64,000 nucleotides of DNA from Allacma fusca (GCA_947179485.1 OX359249.1:47319415-47383414); one strand, 5' to 3'. Counted from the stretch's first letter, positions 41,244 through 53,263 are shown. Notes: generated by a model from the letters alone, not told the origin. Translations and numbers: made by a program.

Positions 41244-42508
41244 TGACCTGAATTCAGCGGAGGAGCCTTGGATATTTCAACCTATAAAATTCTATTCCAA
41301 TTTACACTCTTGTTTTATGAGCTTTGATTGAACTATATAATAACTTGCTGATTTTCTGTTTCTTCCTTGCGCTGTGGTCGAGCAGTTGAGTGAGCCTTAA
41401 GCACTGTGCAATAGCAACACTACACATTACGTCGAATCCTCTCCGAGCGCTATGGCACGAATTACTTGAAAAGCCAGTTCAAGATCCGACGCCACCTTTT
41501 GCATAGCTCCTCAAAAAGAATGCTTTTTCATTGTCTTAGTAACGCTACTTTCCTGAAACAATAATCCCGTAGTCATCACCGTTCCAACTCCTTTCACCCA
41601 AACCCTCAATCACCTATCATTAAATCCCACTGTAATTATTATGGCTCCGACAGCTCAGGCTTCTACTACTCTCATCATTTTTACTCCTATCTCAGCCCTA
41701 CTCACAACGTCACAACCCTTAATGCTCTCTCCGGCTCATGTCTCCGTAACTTTCAACAATAATTTTAGTAATTATTACGTTTCCTCCCGGACTTTTCTTC
41801 CTTCCCTCTTGTCACCGTTGTTGTGAGAGTCAACTGTAGAACACTCTCACTTTACACACTAAATAGCTCCACTATTTAGCCTAGAACATTTAAATCCCTG
41901 TATCATTATTCCTGAAAAGGAAGAATATTGACCAGTAATGACGTCAGTATTGAAATAAATTAGGGCCTATTGTGGATGATATTTTGGATGAAAGTTGAAC
42001 TGATCATAGAGATGATGGTATAAGTGTGAGATAATTGAAGCAGCTTTTTTTAATGTGCAAATTTTTAGGCACAATGTTGATATAAGGGAGGATATGACCT
42101 CCTGACAGGTCATATATAGTCGGGACTCACAATGTCGTTTCGGTAGATTTAAAATAAGATTTGGAGAGACGTACGAAATAGTGTAAAACGTGGTTGTTGT
42201 TAGCGTACGATATGGTCAGTGGTGTGGTAACTAACTGGTAAGATATCATTTATCATTTAACAGAGAATGTTTTGAATTCCGGAATGGCCATAGATTAAAC
42301 TTATGTAGCTCTTACAATTAAGTAGTTATTTCCATGGTAAATGATTTTAGAATGAAGCAATTTAACCATTGTTTCAAATTATTGGTGAAGTAAGTTACTT
42401 ATTATTATAGGAAAAAGAATAGGTAGTATAGCTACTCTGCTACTCATAGACACTGACCTAACGCCGGATTTTGGGTACTACTTTGCATTTTGCATATTTT
42501 ATTATAAA

Positions 42509-42600
42509 CGAGGCATAGCTGAAGTGGTCTAAGTGGTGTACAAAAGCACGGGCACGTAGACCATTTTGCCTCATCTTCAGCGATGACATGCACTCGAGTT
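42509..42600. repeat. Dispersed fold-back repeat, copy 2
   Basis: The core is palindromic: TGGTCTA at about 42525 and TAGACCA at about 42557 flank GTGTACAAAAGCACGGGCAC. It continues into ATTTTGCCTCATCTTCAGCG, shared with the copies at 16.4 and 53.5 kb. Confidence 0.65.
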
Positions 42601-43379
42601 ACTCACCTATTTGATGTATGACCTATCGGAAACCCACACTTGACGGGCAGTCAAATAATGGAAACTCCGTCGGGACATCTGTCATCCCCGGACGCTTGTC
42701 ACACACCGAAATTTTTCCTTTGTAGGTAAATTACGTCCAAGGAAGGACATTATTTGTAATATTTGTAAAATTAATAACCTTGTTTGTGGTTTCTGGTAAG
42801 TATCTCTGGATCTATAATATTGTAGTTGAAATGCGAAAACTGTTTGTTTATTTTATTCTTCATTTTAGGCAGCACCAGCACTATATGTCAGAGCAACGTT
42901 TGCAGGATAGCATATTACATTTAACTGAACGTTTGCATAAGTAATTACTTACTCTTTTACGGGAGATCTTACCTTTTTGTTCCGCGTTGTTGTATTAATT
43001 ATAACCAAGTAACTGTCTTTACTTCCATATCTTTTATAACATTAGTGACGCATCGTGAGTGACGTGGTAAAATAGATCAGCTTGTATTTTCAATTAGACG
43101 CAAAGTGATCTAGTTGCACTTTCAATTAGAAGCAATTAAATAGATCTTGAAAATGGACCAAGTGCAATCGTAAAACCAAAATGGATTTGCTTTTAAGAAA
43201 ACATTTATATTAAGCTGATAGCCTGTAGCCGTTTCAAGTTTTTTTCACATTCGTAAACACGAGTGAGCAGATGAGCACGAACAGTTTTAAACCAGGGGTT
43301 TGCCAAAGGTGGTGGGTCAAAGTTATGATATAATTATGTATGTAAAATTGTACAAACCGTCCCTTTATGTATATTGTAT

Positions 43380-43830
43380 ATAGGAAGTTTCATACCATTT
43401 TTCTGACAGCTTCCCCTAGCCCGTGTACGGAACGATGACTCTAAATATTTGAATCAATGACGTACGGAAAGAATAGTGATCACAACAACTTGTGACAAAG
43501 TCGATATTTTTCAGGGAGTTTAGGCATTACAAATGTGTGTTCCAGACCAAAGTTTTTCTCAAATATATTTTGACGCTATAGTAAGTAAGAAGATGGCCTT
43601 TACATGGCGCTATCCAACAGGTCCCTACGTTGAGAATGGGGCATGACCTGTAAAAATATAGAGCACGGTTGAGGGTTGAGGAGATTCAATTTCGAAGACC
43701 GAAGGTGAGGAAGATGGGTAAAAAAGAATTTCTGATGTTATCTTTCCATATGGACGGTCTGACGTTAACAAAACGTATCGTAAACCTGTGTATTTTTAGT
43801 AAATTTCATGGGGATTCATGAGTATTAGAG
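43380..43830 (+). repeat. Diverged dispersed repeat, member A
   Basis: About 450 bp that aligns by eye, in the same orientation, with 46280-46740. Landmarks are an ACGANACGATGNC-like string, TTTAGGCATTACAAATNTGT, GGTCCCTACGTT, GACCTGTAAAA and GAAGATGGGTAAA. The class is unknown. Confidence 0.5.
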
Positions 43831-44119
43831 TTTAATACTGTCTTAGTAATTCAAAAATTGTGGTCTCAAGACCTAAAAATGTGATTCCATATTGAAAACA
43901 AATATTTTTATTGCAACTCTTGGGCATAAAAGTTATTAATAAACTTTGATTCACATTTCTGGTTCATGATTCATGATGAATTTAGTATACGAATATTGAG
44001 AAATGCGTCAAATCGTATGTATATCCTACCAAAATCTTCAACAAACTTAATTGTGACATTTGTGCTAGAGCGGCAGCAAATAATATAAATGCTCATGTTC
44101 GGTCAAGTTATATATGCAC

Positions 44120-45740
44120 CAGTGTTGCGACCAAATGCAAATAATATTTGAAAATTCAATTTCAAATGCGAATCAAACCAAATACAAATATACATTTTCT
44201 AATGAATTGGTTTATCGAATCAAATTCGGTTGTGTTTGTAATTTGAAATTGGTTTTGAAATAGGGATGAACTTCAAATCAAATATGATTTTATCATTTGA
44301 AAACCAAATCAATTTCGAATCCAGATTGACTTAATGAAAATTTGAATTTGAAATTGGTTTTGAACTTGGTGTTTAATTGTATCGCATAAAGTCTAAAACA
44401 TTGAAATCTTCTGGACTATTGAACGATCGATTTGTGGATGACTTACAAGCATTGCATTATTTGCAGTTACTGACAATTACTTGCCACGTGTTTCTTACGA
44501 TTAAAGTTGCGATCACGATTTCACTCGATTTAATTCTAATACCACTTTTGCAGCATATCGTACCAGGTACCAAAATTATTATAAAATAAAATTCAAATTG
44601 AACAGGAAGATACTCAAGATCCAGCAGTTGACGAAACTCAAGTAATCCATGCTCAAAATACACATCCATCGTCCACGACCATTTCAAAATCAAACATTAA
44701 GTTGACATACACAAGCAATTACTTACTAGTGTACAAACAATATGTTAAACAATCAACATACTTTTACTTATAGTTCTTGAGTGCAAAGCCGGTCCGAATT
44801 TTTAAACAAGAAAAAAATGAGTATGTATTCAAAAGACAAGTAAACTAGTTGATTAGTATTATTTTTACAGTAGAATTTTTTAAAGATCCCTAGTGCACCA
44901 CTAGTAATATGTTGACACACCTAATTTAATTAAGTGTTTTTTTGTCCTTTCCTTTTTGATTCATGCTTTATACATGGTGATTTAGGACTATTAAAACATA
45001 GTGGACATCCCCGAAGAAATGCCCACTAATGTTGAACCTGAACAATGTTCTGTATAAAAGTCAAATGGGCCGGCCTAATCTTGATTCAATGAATGAATTG
45101 GGAGCGTATTTAGCTTCGTCCAGTGCCGCTTCCTCATCTCTGAAAAATGGGGGTGCTTTGGTGGTGTTTAAGTTTATTATTTAAATTAGAATTAATACAC
45201 AATAAATAAGTTAAACTATTTTGGCAGCTTTTAACTTGTTTTACGACAATGAACACTCATTCCATAATGTATCAAAAATATTTAGATTTGCTTAGGAGCT
45301 TCAACAACTGGTGTGCTTATTCGCAACAGGGACCGACTTATTGACTGAGAAAAGAATGACAATGCATGCTGTTACTACTTAAACTTGTAAAAAGGCTTTA
45401 CGCAGTTGTTAGCAAAATTCTCAGTGAGTTTAGTGAGTAGAATTGTTTGGCTGACTTATACTTAACCATATTCGCCTGTTGGGCTAGCTGAAACTTGAAA
45501 AACCAAGTTCAAATCCAATTTCAAATAAAATTCAATTTCGGATAATTTGTTGATTTGAAATGCAAATAAAATTCGGATTCAAATGAAACACTGAATTTGG
45601 TTTTTTCAAGCCGGTTATTTACTCAACTGATTTGGTTTTTCAAATTCAAATCAATTTAAGAGGCGTGAATAAATTGCATTTGAAAACCGGATTCAAATTC
45701 AATTTCAGATTTGAAAGTATTTGATTTGGTCGCAACACTG
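44120..45740. mobile_element. Non-autonomous hAT-family transposon
   Basis: The ends are inverted copies of CAGTGTTGCGACCAAAT (17 bp, perfect). The element is flanked on both sides by the 8-bp direct repeat ATATGCAC (44112-44119 and 45741-45748). CAGTG ends and an 8-bp target duplication are hallmarks of hAT elements. About 240 bp next to each end is full of CAAATTC/GAATTTG motifs in inverted orientation, a pattern common for transposase-binding subterminal repeats. No transposase ORF survives in the 1621 bp. Confidence 0.9.
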
Positions 45741-46279
45741 ATATGCACTTACTTTTGGCACAAAAATATGTGCAGTTGCTTCATTTTGCAGTGTTTTCAT
45801 TTGATAACAAATAAAATAAAATGTATAATACATATTATTTTGTAATTATTATAATGTAGTTTTACAAGAATATTCATTTAAAAATGAAATTTTAAAAAGA
45901 TAAATACTCCCAGTATCTCTTCTAAGGATACCTAAAAAGGGGGAACAAACAATTTGCTACAAAATTGTGCTTGGAATTTACTTTACTAGTTATCCGATGG
46001 CTTGCTGCAACTACTATTAAGAACTCTATAAAGTAGTACTAGGTATTCACAAAAATAAAACGAAAAAATATCACTTCAACACCAAATTCATTTAATTTTC
46101 TGGACCACTTCACTGTTATCAGAGATATTGACCTAGGTCATGGTTTTATAAATCTACGAAAATTTGCTACTAATCGGCAATCCACGCAGTGAATATTTCA
46201 TGGTTAATTTTCTTGTTTGTGTCAGTCATCATATACTTCATGTACAATCATATACTTATATGGCGTATATATAACAGTA

Positions 46280-46740
46280 TATATGGTGTTTCGTGTCTTT
46301 TTTGTCCCCTCCCGTAGTCCATATACGAGACGATGGCATTAAATATAAGATTTCATTTTCTAGATTTTTAAAAATTTGCTTCATTTCGTTACTGGGCAGT
46401 AGTCAGAATGGCAAAATAAGAAGCGAAGTCATATTTGTTTGAGGATTTTAGACACTACAAATATGTTTTTCGAGCTACAATATTTTTTGAAAAACATTTG
46501 AAACCCTTGTGTAAGAAATTTTATGGTCTTTCCAAAGGGTTTCTACGTTTAGAATTTTGAGTGTGGCTGTGTGACCCGTTAAAACAACGGGCAGGGTTGA
46601 GAAAATTTAGCTTTATAAGGGAAGATGGAAAGATGAGTAAATTATCGATTTCTGATCTGTTATTTTTTCATGTGCGGTAGGACGTTCAAAAAATACTTTG
46701 GAACGCAAATTTCATGAGGATGTCAGTGCGCATACTGACA
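46280..46740 (+). repeat. Diverged dispersed repeat, member B
   Basis: This is the counterpart of 43380-43830, with CATATACGAGACGATGGCATT, TTTAGACACTACAAATATGT, GGTTTCTACGTTTAGAATT, GACCCGTTAAAA and GGAAGATGGAAAGATGAGTA. The two copies flank the 44.1-45.7 kb hAT element but lie well outside its target duplication. Confidence 0.5.
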
Positions 46741-47525
46741 TTGTTTTGGATTACGCTATTTATTTTGTTTCGATGTAAATACTGTATTATTTATAGTTTT
46801 GGAATCATTACCCTTTCGCATGATTAACTTTGACTTTATCAGAATGGAGTTCAAGTGTAATTATTACAATATTGCTGGCACTAATCCCGGTAGTTCATTA
46901 GCATGTCATTCTAAGTAAGTAATTAAGTAGACTCTTTCTCCCTAGATAATGAGGTATATTTACTTACAATTAGATACTATGTCTACATGTCCCCCGGTAC
47001 CATACCCTCGGTATCGATAGGGGCAGCTTTTTGCGTTCGGCATATACCCTTATCTTTATTTATTTTTTCTATTAGATAAGCAGCAAAGATTTATTCAGCT
47101 AAATTATGTCAGGTCATATTATTTACATTTACATTAGCTATTATCTCCATAATTCTCTGAACATTAGCTTCAGTTTTGAGCATTCACAACCTACAGCTTC
47201 CCATTCGGATTACAGGGTTTATAGCCTCAGCGTATGTTGGTCTGCATTTTAAAACATTTTAAATCCACGTTAACATGCCCCCAGCTAATGGGTTACAGGA
47301 TGGGTTGAATTCTCCCCTGCATCTTTACTATTATAATGTGGAGGTTTTGTCTTTTCAACGGGGGTAGGGGCTGTATTTTGTGTCATAAATAGAACCTGGC
47401 CCACGGCCACCCTACCAAATGTCCTATGGTCAACTGCCACCTTTATTCATTCTAGGAGGCCAATTGCCTCCTGGCCAATCGCCACCAATCAAACTGCCAA
47501 TGTTAAATGCAATGTTACTTGCCAC

Positions 47526-47650
47526 GGCAAATGTTAAAGCCATTTGTAAAGGTCAGTGTTAAAGTCATATGTAAAGGTCAATGTTAAAGCCCTATGGTAA
47601 GATCAATGTTAAAGCTGTATGTTAAAGTAAATGTTAAACTTCTATGTTGT
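47526..47650. repeat. 25-bp minisatellite, five units
   Basis: Five head-to-tail units of exactly 25 bp start at 47526, 47551, 47576, 47601 and 47626. Each carries CAATGTTAAAGC or a close variant. Fragments of the same motif precede the array (47498-47520). Confidence 0.85.
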
Positions 47651-48583
47651 GATGACATCTGGACATGTGGCAGTTGGGAAAGGAGAATTGTTGTTTTTGT
47701 GGCAGTAGTCTTGGTGGCAAAAGTGACCTTGTGACAGTTTGTAGAATTCAAAAAGACTACTCATTCAACACTCTGCAGTAAGGATGTGTGCCCGGTGTTC
47801 ATTTTGTTTTTATTTAAAACGCTGCAGTTGACTAGTCTGGAGTCTGGCACCTGGTTTATTGTTCAGTTTACTTTTGTGCGAAAAGGCAAACAGGTCATTT
47901 GGCCTTTAAAACAGAATGTCATTACAATCTATATCAAGTCTATTTTCTTTCATCAATTAGCTTGGTCCTAAGCCTCAAATTAGACGGGTATTAAGACTAT
48001 TTCCACAGGTAATCTGAGGGACTTCTTTATTTTTTACACTGTTCGTAAATTATTATACTCTAGCCGGGTCAGGGTGGCTCACCCCCAAAATCCATCCCTG
48101 GGCCTCTCGTAAGACAAACAAACACAATTAAATTGTGGTGGAATCAATAGAAAACAGTTGTGCGAGTCACATGTTTGTAGTTAAAATGTCCATATCTTAT
48201 AATCGTAATTTCTTGTAATGTGTTGCACTCTCGTAATGATAGGAATGTATTATAATTAATTAGCGGGTGCGTGGATGATAACCGTTTTGATTTGACACAG
48301 GGGTGCCGGGGCGCCCCGCAGGGATCAAACTTTGAACTACTTCTAATTGGTGGAAGGAAGTCGAGTAGGCGGAAAGTTGTCGTTAATTTACAAAAGGAGA
48401 GCAGCCTAGATTTAGTGTTTTATTTAAGTAATAATTATTATTAAGTTAAACGTTCCTATACACCGGGTATTATAAAAGTTTCTAACTACTTCGACAAATT
48501 ATTTGCTCGTAAATTGACATTTATACTTTGATTTCTCTCCCTTCTGTGGATTTTCAGGTAAATTGTAAAGGAATTCCGCCAGA

Positions 48584-51500
48584 ATGATGTCCACGTTCTC
48601 CTTGGTATTGCTGCTGCTGTACGGAATACTTCAAATAATTTATCTCGTGCTTAGGAACCGAGTGAGGAAGCCGGTGTCAATGGAGTCTGCAATTGTAATT
48701 AATGACCCTGTTCCTGTGGTTAAGGTAATCAGCCTTGTGCTTGCTCTGACGTCCTAATGTAATCCGGGGGGGGGGGTATTGCTAGCTGTATGACGTTGAA
48801 TTAATAAGTTAATTTGTAAATCGGCTCCGAGCGATCAGTCATGAAAAAATATTCGAGTTAACTATTTTATTACTATGTTCATGGGGAAGTTTAGATGTGA
48901 CATGTTTCAAGAAGTGCTTTAGTATTCTTAATATTTTTATAGACCATGAAGAGTAGTCGTTTTTACAAAATCAAGGCATCTGAATGTGGGACACTGGATG
49001 AGCTGTTGTCAGGGGAAGAGCGTCAGATCCGAAAAAAAGTTGTGGATTTGTTGGAGATCTGCAGGAAAGGGTCAACTTCCCCGAACTCGCTTCAGGGGTC
49101 AAACCAAACTAGGAGTAGTTCTGGGCTCTTGGATCCTCATTTCTTAACCGAGGTTGCCAAAGTTTGTGTGGATGAGTTCCATAACCATACTTTGCGTAAG
49201 TAAATCATACTTACTTTTGGTAAAACGTTTATTTTCCCGGAAGCAAAATCTTATAGGATAAAAAATGCCGTCAAAACAATTTTATACACTTACAATTAAA
49301 TACAGTGGTTTGTTGTTGTTCCCAGGTGGTCTGTGTGTAATGGTTTGTTTCACACTATTTTCAGGTGGCCTTAAAATACCGTTAATTATACAGGACCAAG
49401 ATCGTATTATTGTAGCATATAAGAAAAATTCAAAATTGTAAAGGATCCATACACAAATATTCAGATGGAACGTAATTTTCAATACTTTAACAAAGTAATT
49501 TTACTGGTACTTATTATTAATAGATTTTATTGTCTCGCCATATGCATGTATCTATTTTTTACTGAAATGAATTTGCATAAAAATATTGTTTGACTAATAA
49601 ATGGGCGATTTACTTTCAATTGATTGCTCCTTAATGTGTATTCAAGAAAAGTTGTACTCATCCCCATACCTGTACCTGTACCTAGGCCGACTTTGCAGAT
49701 TAGTTTCATAGGGAGGTAGGAAAAACTCTAAGCTAGGGTACAGGTAAGGGTTCAAAAGGTCTACTGGAGAAAAAGTTTTTTGTGAAGACAGTTTTGTAAC
49801 TACAAAATTCTTTACATTGAGAAGAATACAGATACATAGGTACGCACTAAATACCCATAATGGTGACAGATTTTGACTACTAGCATAACTATAAAATAGT
49901 CAGCCATTGTTATGAATCTACACGTAACGCTCTAACATTGTCTAGGCGGGTTATGAACTTGAACTGGAGTACATACGTAATCTTCAAGAAATCATCTCAT
50001 TACATCGTGTAAGTAATAATGTATTCGGTTAAAATCAGTTTACTGAAACATTGTTTATGCTATACTACAATATATTATCATCATATTTTACTATACAAGC
50101 AATACTTTTTGAAATTTCAATGTTGACACAAAATTCTACATTTTGTCGAAGTACTCACTTAAGGATCAACTGTCCAAAACAGTGGTCGTAGTAGGTATTT
50201 GCGAAACCTGAGTTCTTGGGAACGTGAACGGGTACAACGGCTTTATCATGTGTACGGTCCAAAATATTGTCATGTTCTGGGATTGGGCACTGGTTTAATA
50301 AAATCTAATAGGAACGTGTTTGGTCAAAACATCGTTCCCACCGTAACATTTCGGGTACAGATAAACTTGACGAAGGGAAACCCCAGAAACCGAATGGGAA
50401 CCAGTGGTCGGCATGGTTACAAAACGTCTGTCCCCATTCCTGTCCTGTGTTAATGGGTACATCCCTTAAGTGTTCCCGTACCCGGACCAGTTCCCGTCAC
50501 GGTGGGCACAATATTTTGGGTAACCGTTCCCATGAATTTAATTAAAATGCGTACCCGGACCCGTTCCTGTTCCCATACCAAGATTTTGAAAATGTTTTGG
50601 ACCCTCACCCGTTCCCACAGCTTGTATTCCCGGTTCCGTTCCCGGGTCCAAGTAGTATTTTACTTAATTATGGTAAAGATTATTACCAGGATTTCAGTAA
50701 CTACCTAACCCTTCGTTTTGCAGATAAGAAACAGACAATATGCAGGGCGGGTTACTCCCCTCGTAGCGAAACGTTACTGTGTAATAACTGATTGTTTAAT
50801 TCTTCAGGGATTATGTACCGAGTGGGGTTGATGAAGGTTTGAAAGTATTAGTACTTAATCTTTGATATCAATTGCTGGCCCAAAGGTAATAATTATTCTA
50901 CATATCGTTGGCTAAATTCTAAAAAGTACCATTTTCATTTGTGAACCCATTTAAAAAGCATAGGTTATGAAATGAAAATGGTGCTTTTTAGAATTTAGCC
51001 AACGATATACAATATACCCAAAAAATATATATCGGCAATGGTTAGTTTCACTTGTTAGTCATATTTGAAGAAATATTAACTCGAGTAAAAACTGTTTCAA
51101 GTGTGAAACTTGCAGCAGAATTTGCACAAGCCAATAATAATTATCTGAATATATTTTACTCTTTAGAACTACTGTAGATAATTCAGTTATTATAATTATA
51201 GGCCGTTAGGCGGTGTTATTATCCTTAAGGTCAAGGATCTGCGTGTAGAAATTACAGGAAAAAAAAGAATGGAATGGAATATGAAAATTGAATTGTCTAC
51301 ATAAATAAAGTACTATAAAGTCTTCCAAGATCAATTTTGTGTATGTTTGTAGGAGATGATAAAAGTACCCACTCGAACCCGGGAACAAAATGAAGATCTC
51401 CGCTCCTGTTCCCAGTGGTCGGGTCCATTTGAGTCTGCCCCTGTTCCCGTACTCAAACTGGTTGGGAACAAAATATTTGTTCACGTACCCGTTCCCGTAC

Positions 51501-53263
51501 TCGTTCCAATGTACCCGGGTACAGGAAAAACTCGATATAACGGATTTCCAGGGGACCAGTAAAATTTGTCCGCTATAAAAATTGTCCGTTGTATGCAATA
51601 AGTTTAGCATTGGTTATATGGGAGCCGGACAAACAAATCTGTCCGGTGTAACTAAATTTCCGTTGTAGAGCCATCCGTTATATCGAGTTTTTCCTGTAAC
51701 ACCCGTTCCTGTGACGACCACTGATGGGAACTGGGACAGGTCTGGGTACCACTATGTTTTACCCATGCCGTCTACTTGTCTAAAATATCCAAACAAACGT
51801 AGAGATAATTTAAATTAGCATAAATTTCAAAACCTTAACATGTATTGGCATTTATAGGAATATATGCAGACCGATATATTTCACCTGCTGGAAAGGTGGA
51901 GGCCAGACGGTACTCTAGATTTTATAGGATTATGTTAAGGAAACTGTTTCCTTAACCACTTCCTTAATAGGGGATATTACTTTGCCAGCATTAAATTTCT
52001 AACTTAATATAAATAAATGTATAAGTAGGATGTAGAAGCAGGATAGAGGCGGATAAGAAAGCCCAGTTTTGGTTGAACTAGTCTTCTACCAATCGTATTT
52101 ATAACGGATTTATCCAATCCAACCCAGTGATGTCCAAACGGAATAGCCTTCCTTCAAACCTTCGAAGGCAATTTTTCGAAAAAACACATTCCTTCATTTA
52201 CATGAAGCCTTTAAAATATAATGCCTTCCCTCAGCCTTATTTCGCTTATTAATTTAATGCCTCCTGCCTTCAGCCTTCCTTCCCACTCAGCCTTCATAAC
52301 ACGAAAAACCGTAACAATCAGCAATACAATTCAAAATTGCATGTTTCCCAGGTATTATTAATTAAACAAACGTACTCAAATTCGTTCGAAGCATAAATTC
52401 CATGAGTAAATCAATAAGCGGTTGCGGTTTCTTAGTGTGCATAAAAGTATGTAATTACTGATACAACATGCATTTGCAATGTTTTCAGTAGCACTCTCAT
52501 TGTTTCATTTATGACTTTCCTTTATCGTTAATTGTACGCGTGAAGCCTTTTAAGTAGAAGAGGTCTACTTTACAGACGTCCTTCCTTCGCTTACCGATTT
52601 CTGTTGATATTAGGAAGCCTTTATTCAGCCTTCCCAAATTATTTCAGCCAACCTGCCTTCCCTTCCCATCTCTCTGGAAAATTGATCTTCCACCTTCGAA
52701 GGCTGGACATGTCTGAATTCCAGCCATTATAGGATTGTTTACTTCGCATTAAAGAACTGTTGGTAAAATCTATACTTACCTCATCAACGTGAACAGAACA
52801 GGATCTATAATATGTAATTCTTATGATCTGTGTAACTTATGTATGAGCTTTCTCGTAAGCACAATAAATACGTGCATACATTAAAGAATTACTAGGTGCG
52901 AAAATAACTTTAACCATAACAATAAATTATTTTGGTGAAGAGTTCGTTACTTTGGAGTGTGTCAGTTTAGGATGGGAAGGTATAATTTCCAGGACGTTTT
53001 TACGTATGTATATAGGTACAAGTACTGCGATGTGGAATAAAATTTAGGAATCCATAATTGCGTACATAAGGAATGTGCGTGCATTTGAAAGACTCAAAAC
53101 AAGCTATTTCCAGGAGTTCGTGGTAAAATATGATGAAAAGCGAATTATTATTTTTGATCATACAATCCAGTGTGTTGCAGGAGGACTGCATTCATTATAT
53201 AAATTAATAACCCTACAAAGGTTGGCAAATGACAATAATGTGAAAATATTTTCAACTTTTTAA
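48584..53263 (+). CDS. Unrecognised small single-pass membrane protein
   Basis: I do not recognise this protein. Exon 1 (48584-48724) encodes a hydrophobic N-terminal segment (STFSLVLLLLYGILQIIYLV) followed by basic residues (RNRVRKP), consistent with a signal anchor. Exon 2 (48943-49195) encodes a charged, probably helical region (SGEERQIRKKVVDLLEICRK) ending at HNHTL. Both exons have clean splice sites and codon-like composition. A compatible third exon is 53181-53263 (after TGTGTTGCAG), ending in a stop and giving 158 aa, but it is a guess: its match rests only on phase and splice signals. The intervening 4 kb intron is packed with transposons. Without splicing, exon 2 stops at 49201-49203. 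Confidence 0.5.
50902..51008. repeat. 107-bp hairpin element
   Basis: Arms of 39 bp (50902-50940 and 50970-51008) are inverse copies with one mismatch, separated by a 29-nt loop. Both arms begin or end with ATATCGTTGGC or its inverse. It is probably a short fold-back MITE. Confidence 0.85.
51522..51696. mobile_element. pogo/Tigger-like MITE
   Basis: A 24-bp perfect terminal inverted repeat begins CAGGAAAAACTCGATATAAC. TA flanks each end (51520-51521 and 51697-51698), consistent with a TA target duplication. The CTCGATATAACGG core is characteristic of pogo/Tigger (Tc1/mariner superfamily) ends. It is 175 bp with no coding capacity. Confidence 0.85.
52125..52715. mobile_element. Probable hAT-like MITE rich in GCCTTCC motifs
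   Basis: The ends are CAGTGATGTCCA and the inverse of CAGACATGTCCA (10 of 12 match). CCTTCGAAGG palindromes lie just inside each end (about 52160 and 52693), and GCCTTC/CCTTCC motifs recur through the element. Flanking 8-mers match only partly (AATCCAAC and AATTCCAG, one base offset), so the target duplication is not proven. Confidence 0.6.

Larger units (their letters stand above)
41244..44119. other. Region upstream of ATXN7 (divergent promoter side) with repeats
   Basis: The ATXN7 promoter should lie within the first few hundred bases (about 41244-41900), judged by position only. A tRNA-like stretch at 41369-41450 was considered and rejected as a functional tRNA. Further out are a fold-back repeat copy and one member of a long diverged direct repeat. 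No gene is seen. Confidence 0.4.
45749..48583. other. Intergenic region with repeats upstream of the membrane protein gene
   Basis: It holds the second member of the diverged direct repeat (46280-46740) and a 25-bp tandem array (47526-47650). A possible splice acceptor (GATTTTCAG, ending 48557) precedes the start codon at 48584. No coding gene is recognised. Confidence 0.4.
50402..51723. mobile_element. Younger hAT-like non-autonomous element nested in the older one
   Basis: The ends are CAGTGGTCGGCATGG and the inverse of CAGTGGTCGTCACAGG. The perfect 8-bp repeat ATGGGAAC flanks it (50394-50401 and 51724-51731). It carries two further insertions (50902-51008 and 51522-51696). There is no transposase; the open frames at 50502-50791 and 51356-51578 are readings of the GTTCCCGTACCC motifs. 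Confidence 0.85.
50180..51777. mobile_element. Older hAT-like element, split by a younger relative
   Basis: The left end starts CAGTGGTCGTAG after GTCCAAAA (50172-50179). The right end is a degraded ACCCATGCCGTCTACTT followed by GTCTAAAA (51778-51785), one mismatch from the left flank and so a likely 8-bp target duplication. Multiple GTTCCCGTACCC-like motifs fill it. The right end resembles the inverse of the younger element's left end (CAGTGGTCGGCATGG). Confidence 0.6.

Noticed and set aside
41369..41450. tRNA-like sequence (GCGCT...GAGCGC ends, A-box-like TGGTCGAGCAGTTGA, B-box-like GTCGAATCC)
   Set aside because: The acceptor ends pair only partly, and neither the anticodon stem nor the T stem can be formed. 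At best it is a tRNA-derived SINE fragment or a coincidence.
50199..50791. Overlapping ORFs of 60-84 codons rich in Arg/Pro/Val/Gly
   Set aside because: They are translations of GTTCCCGTACCC-type motifs inside the nested hAT-like elements, not proteins.
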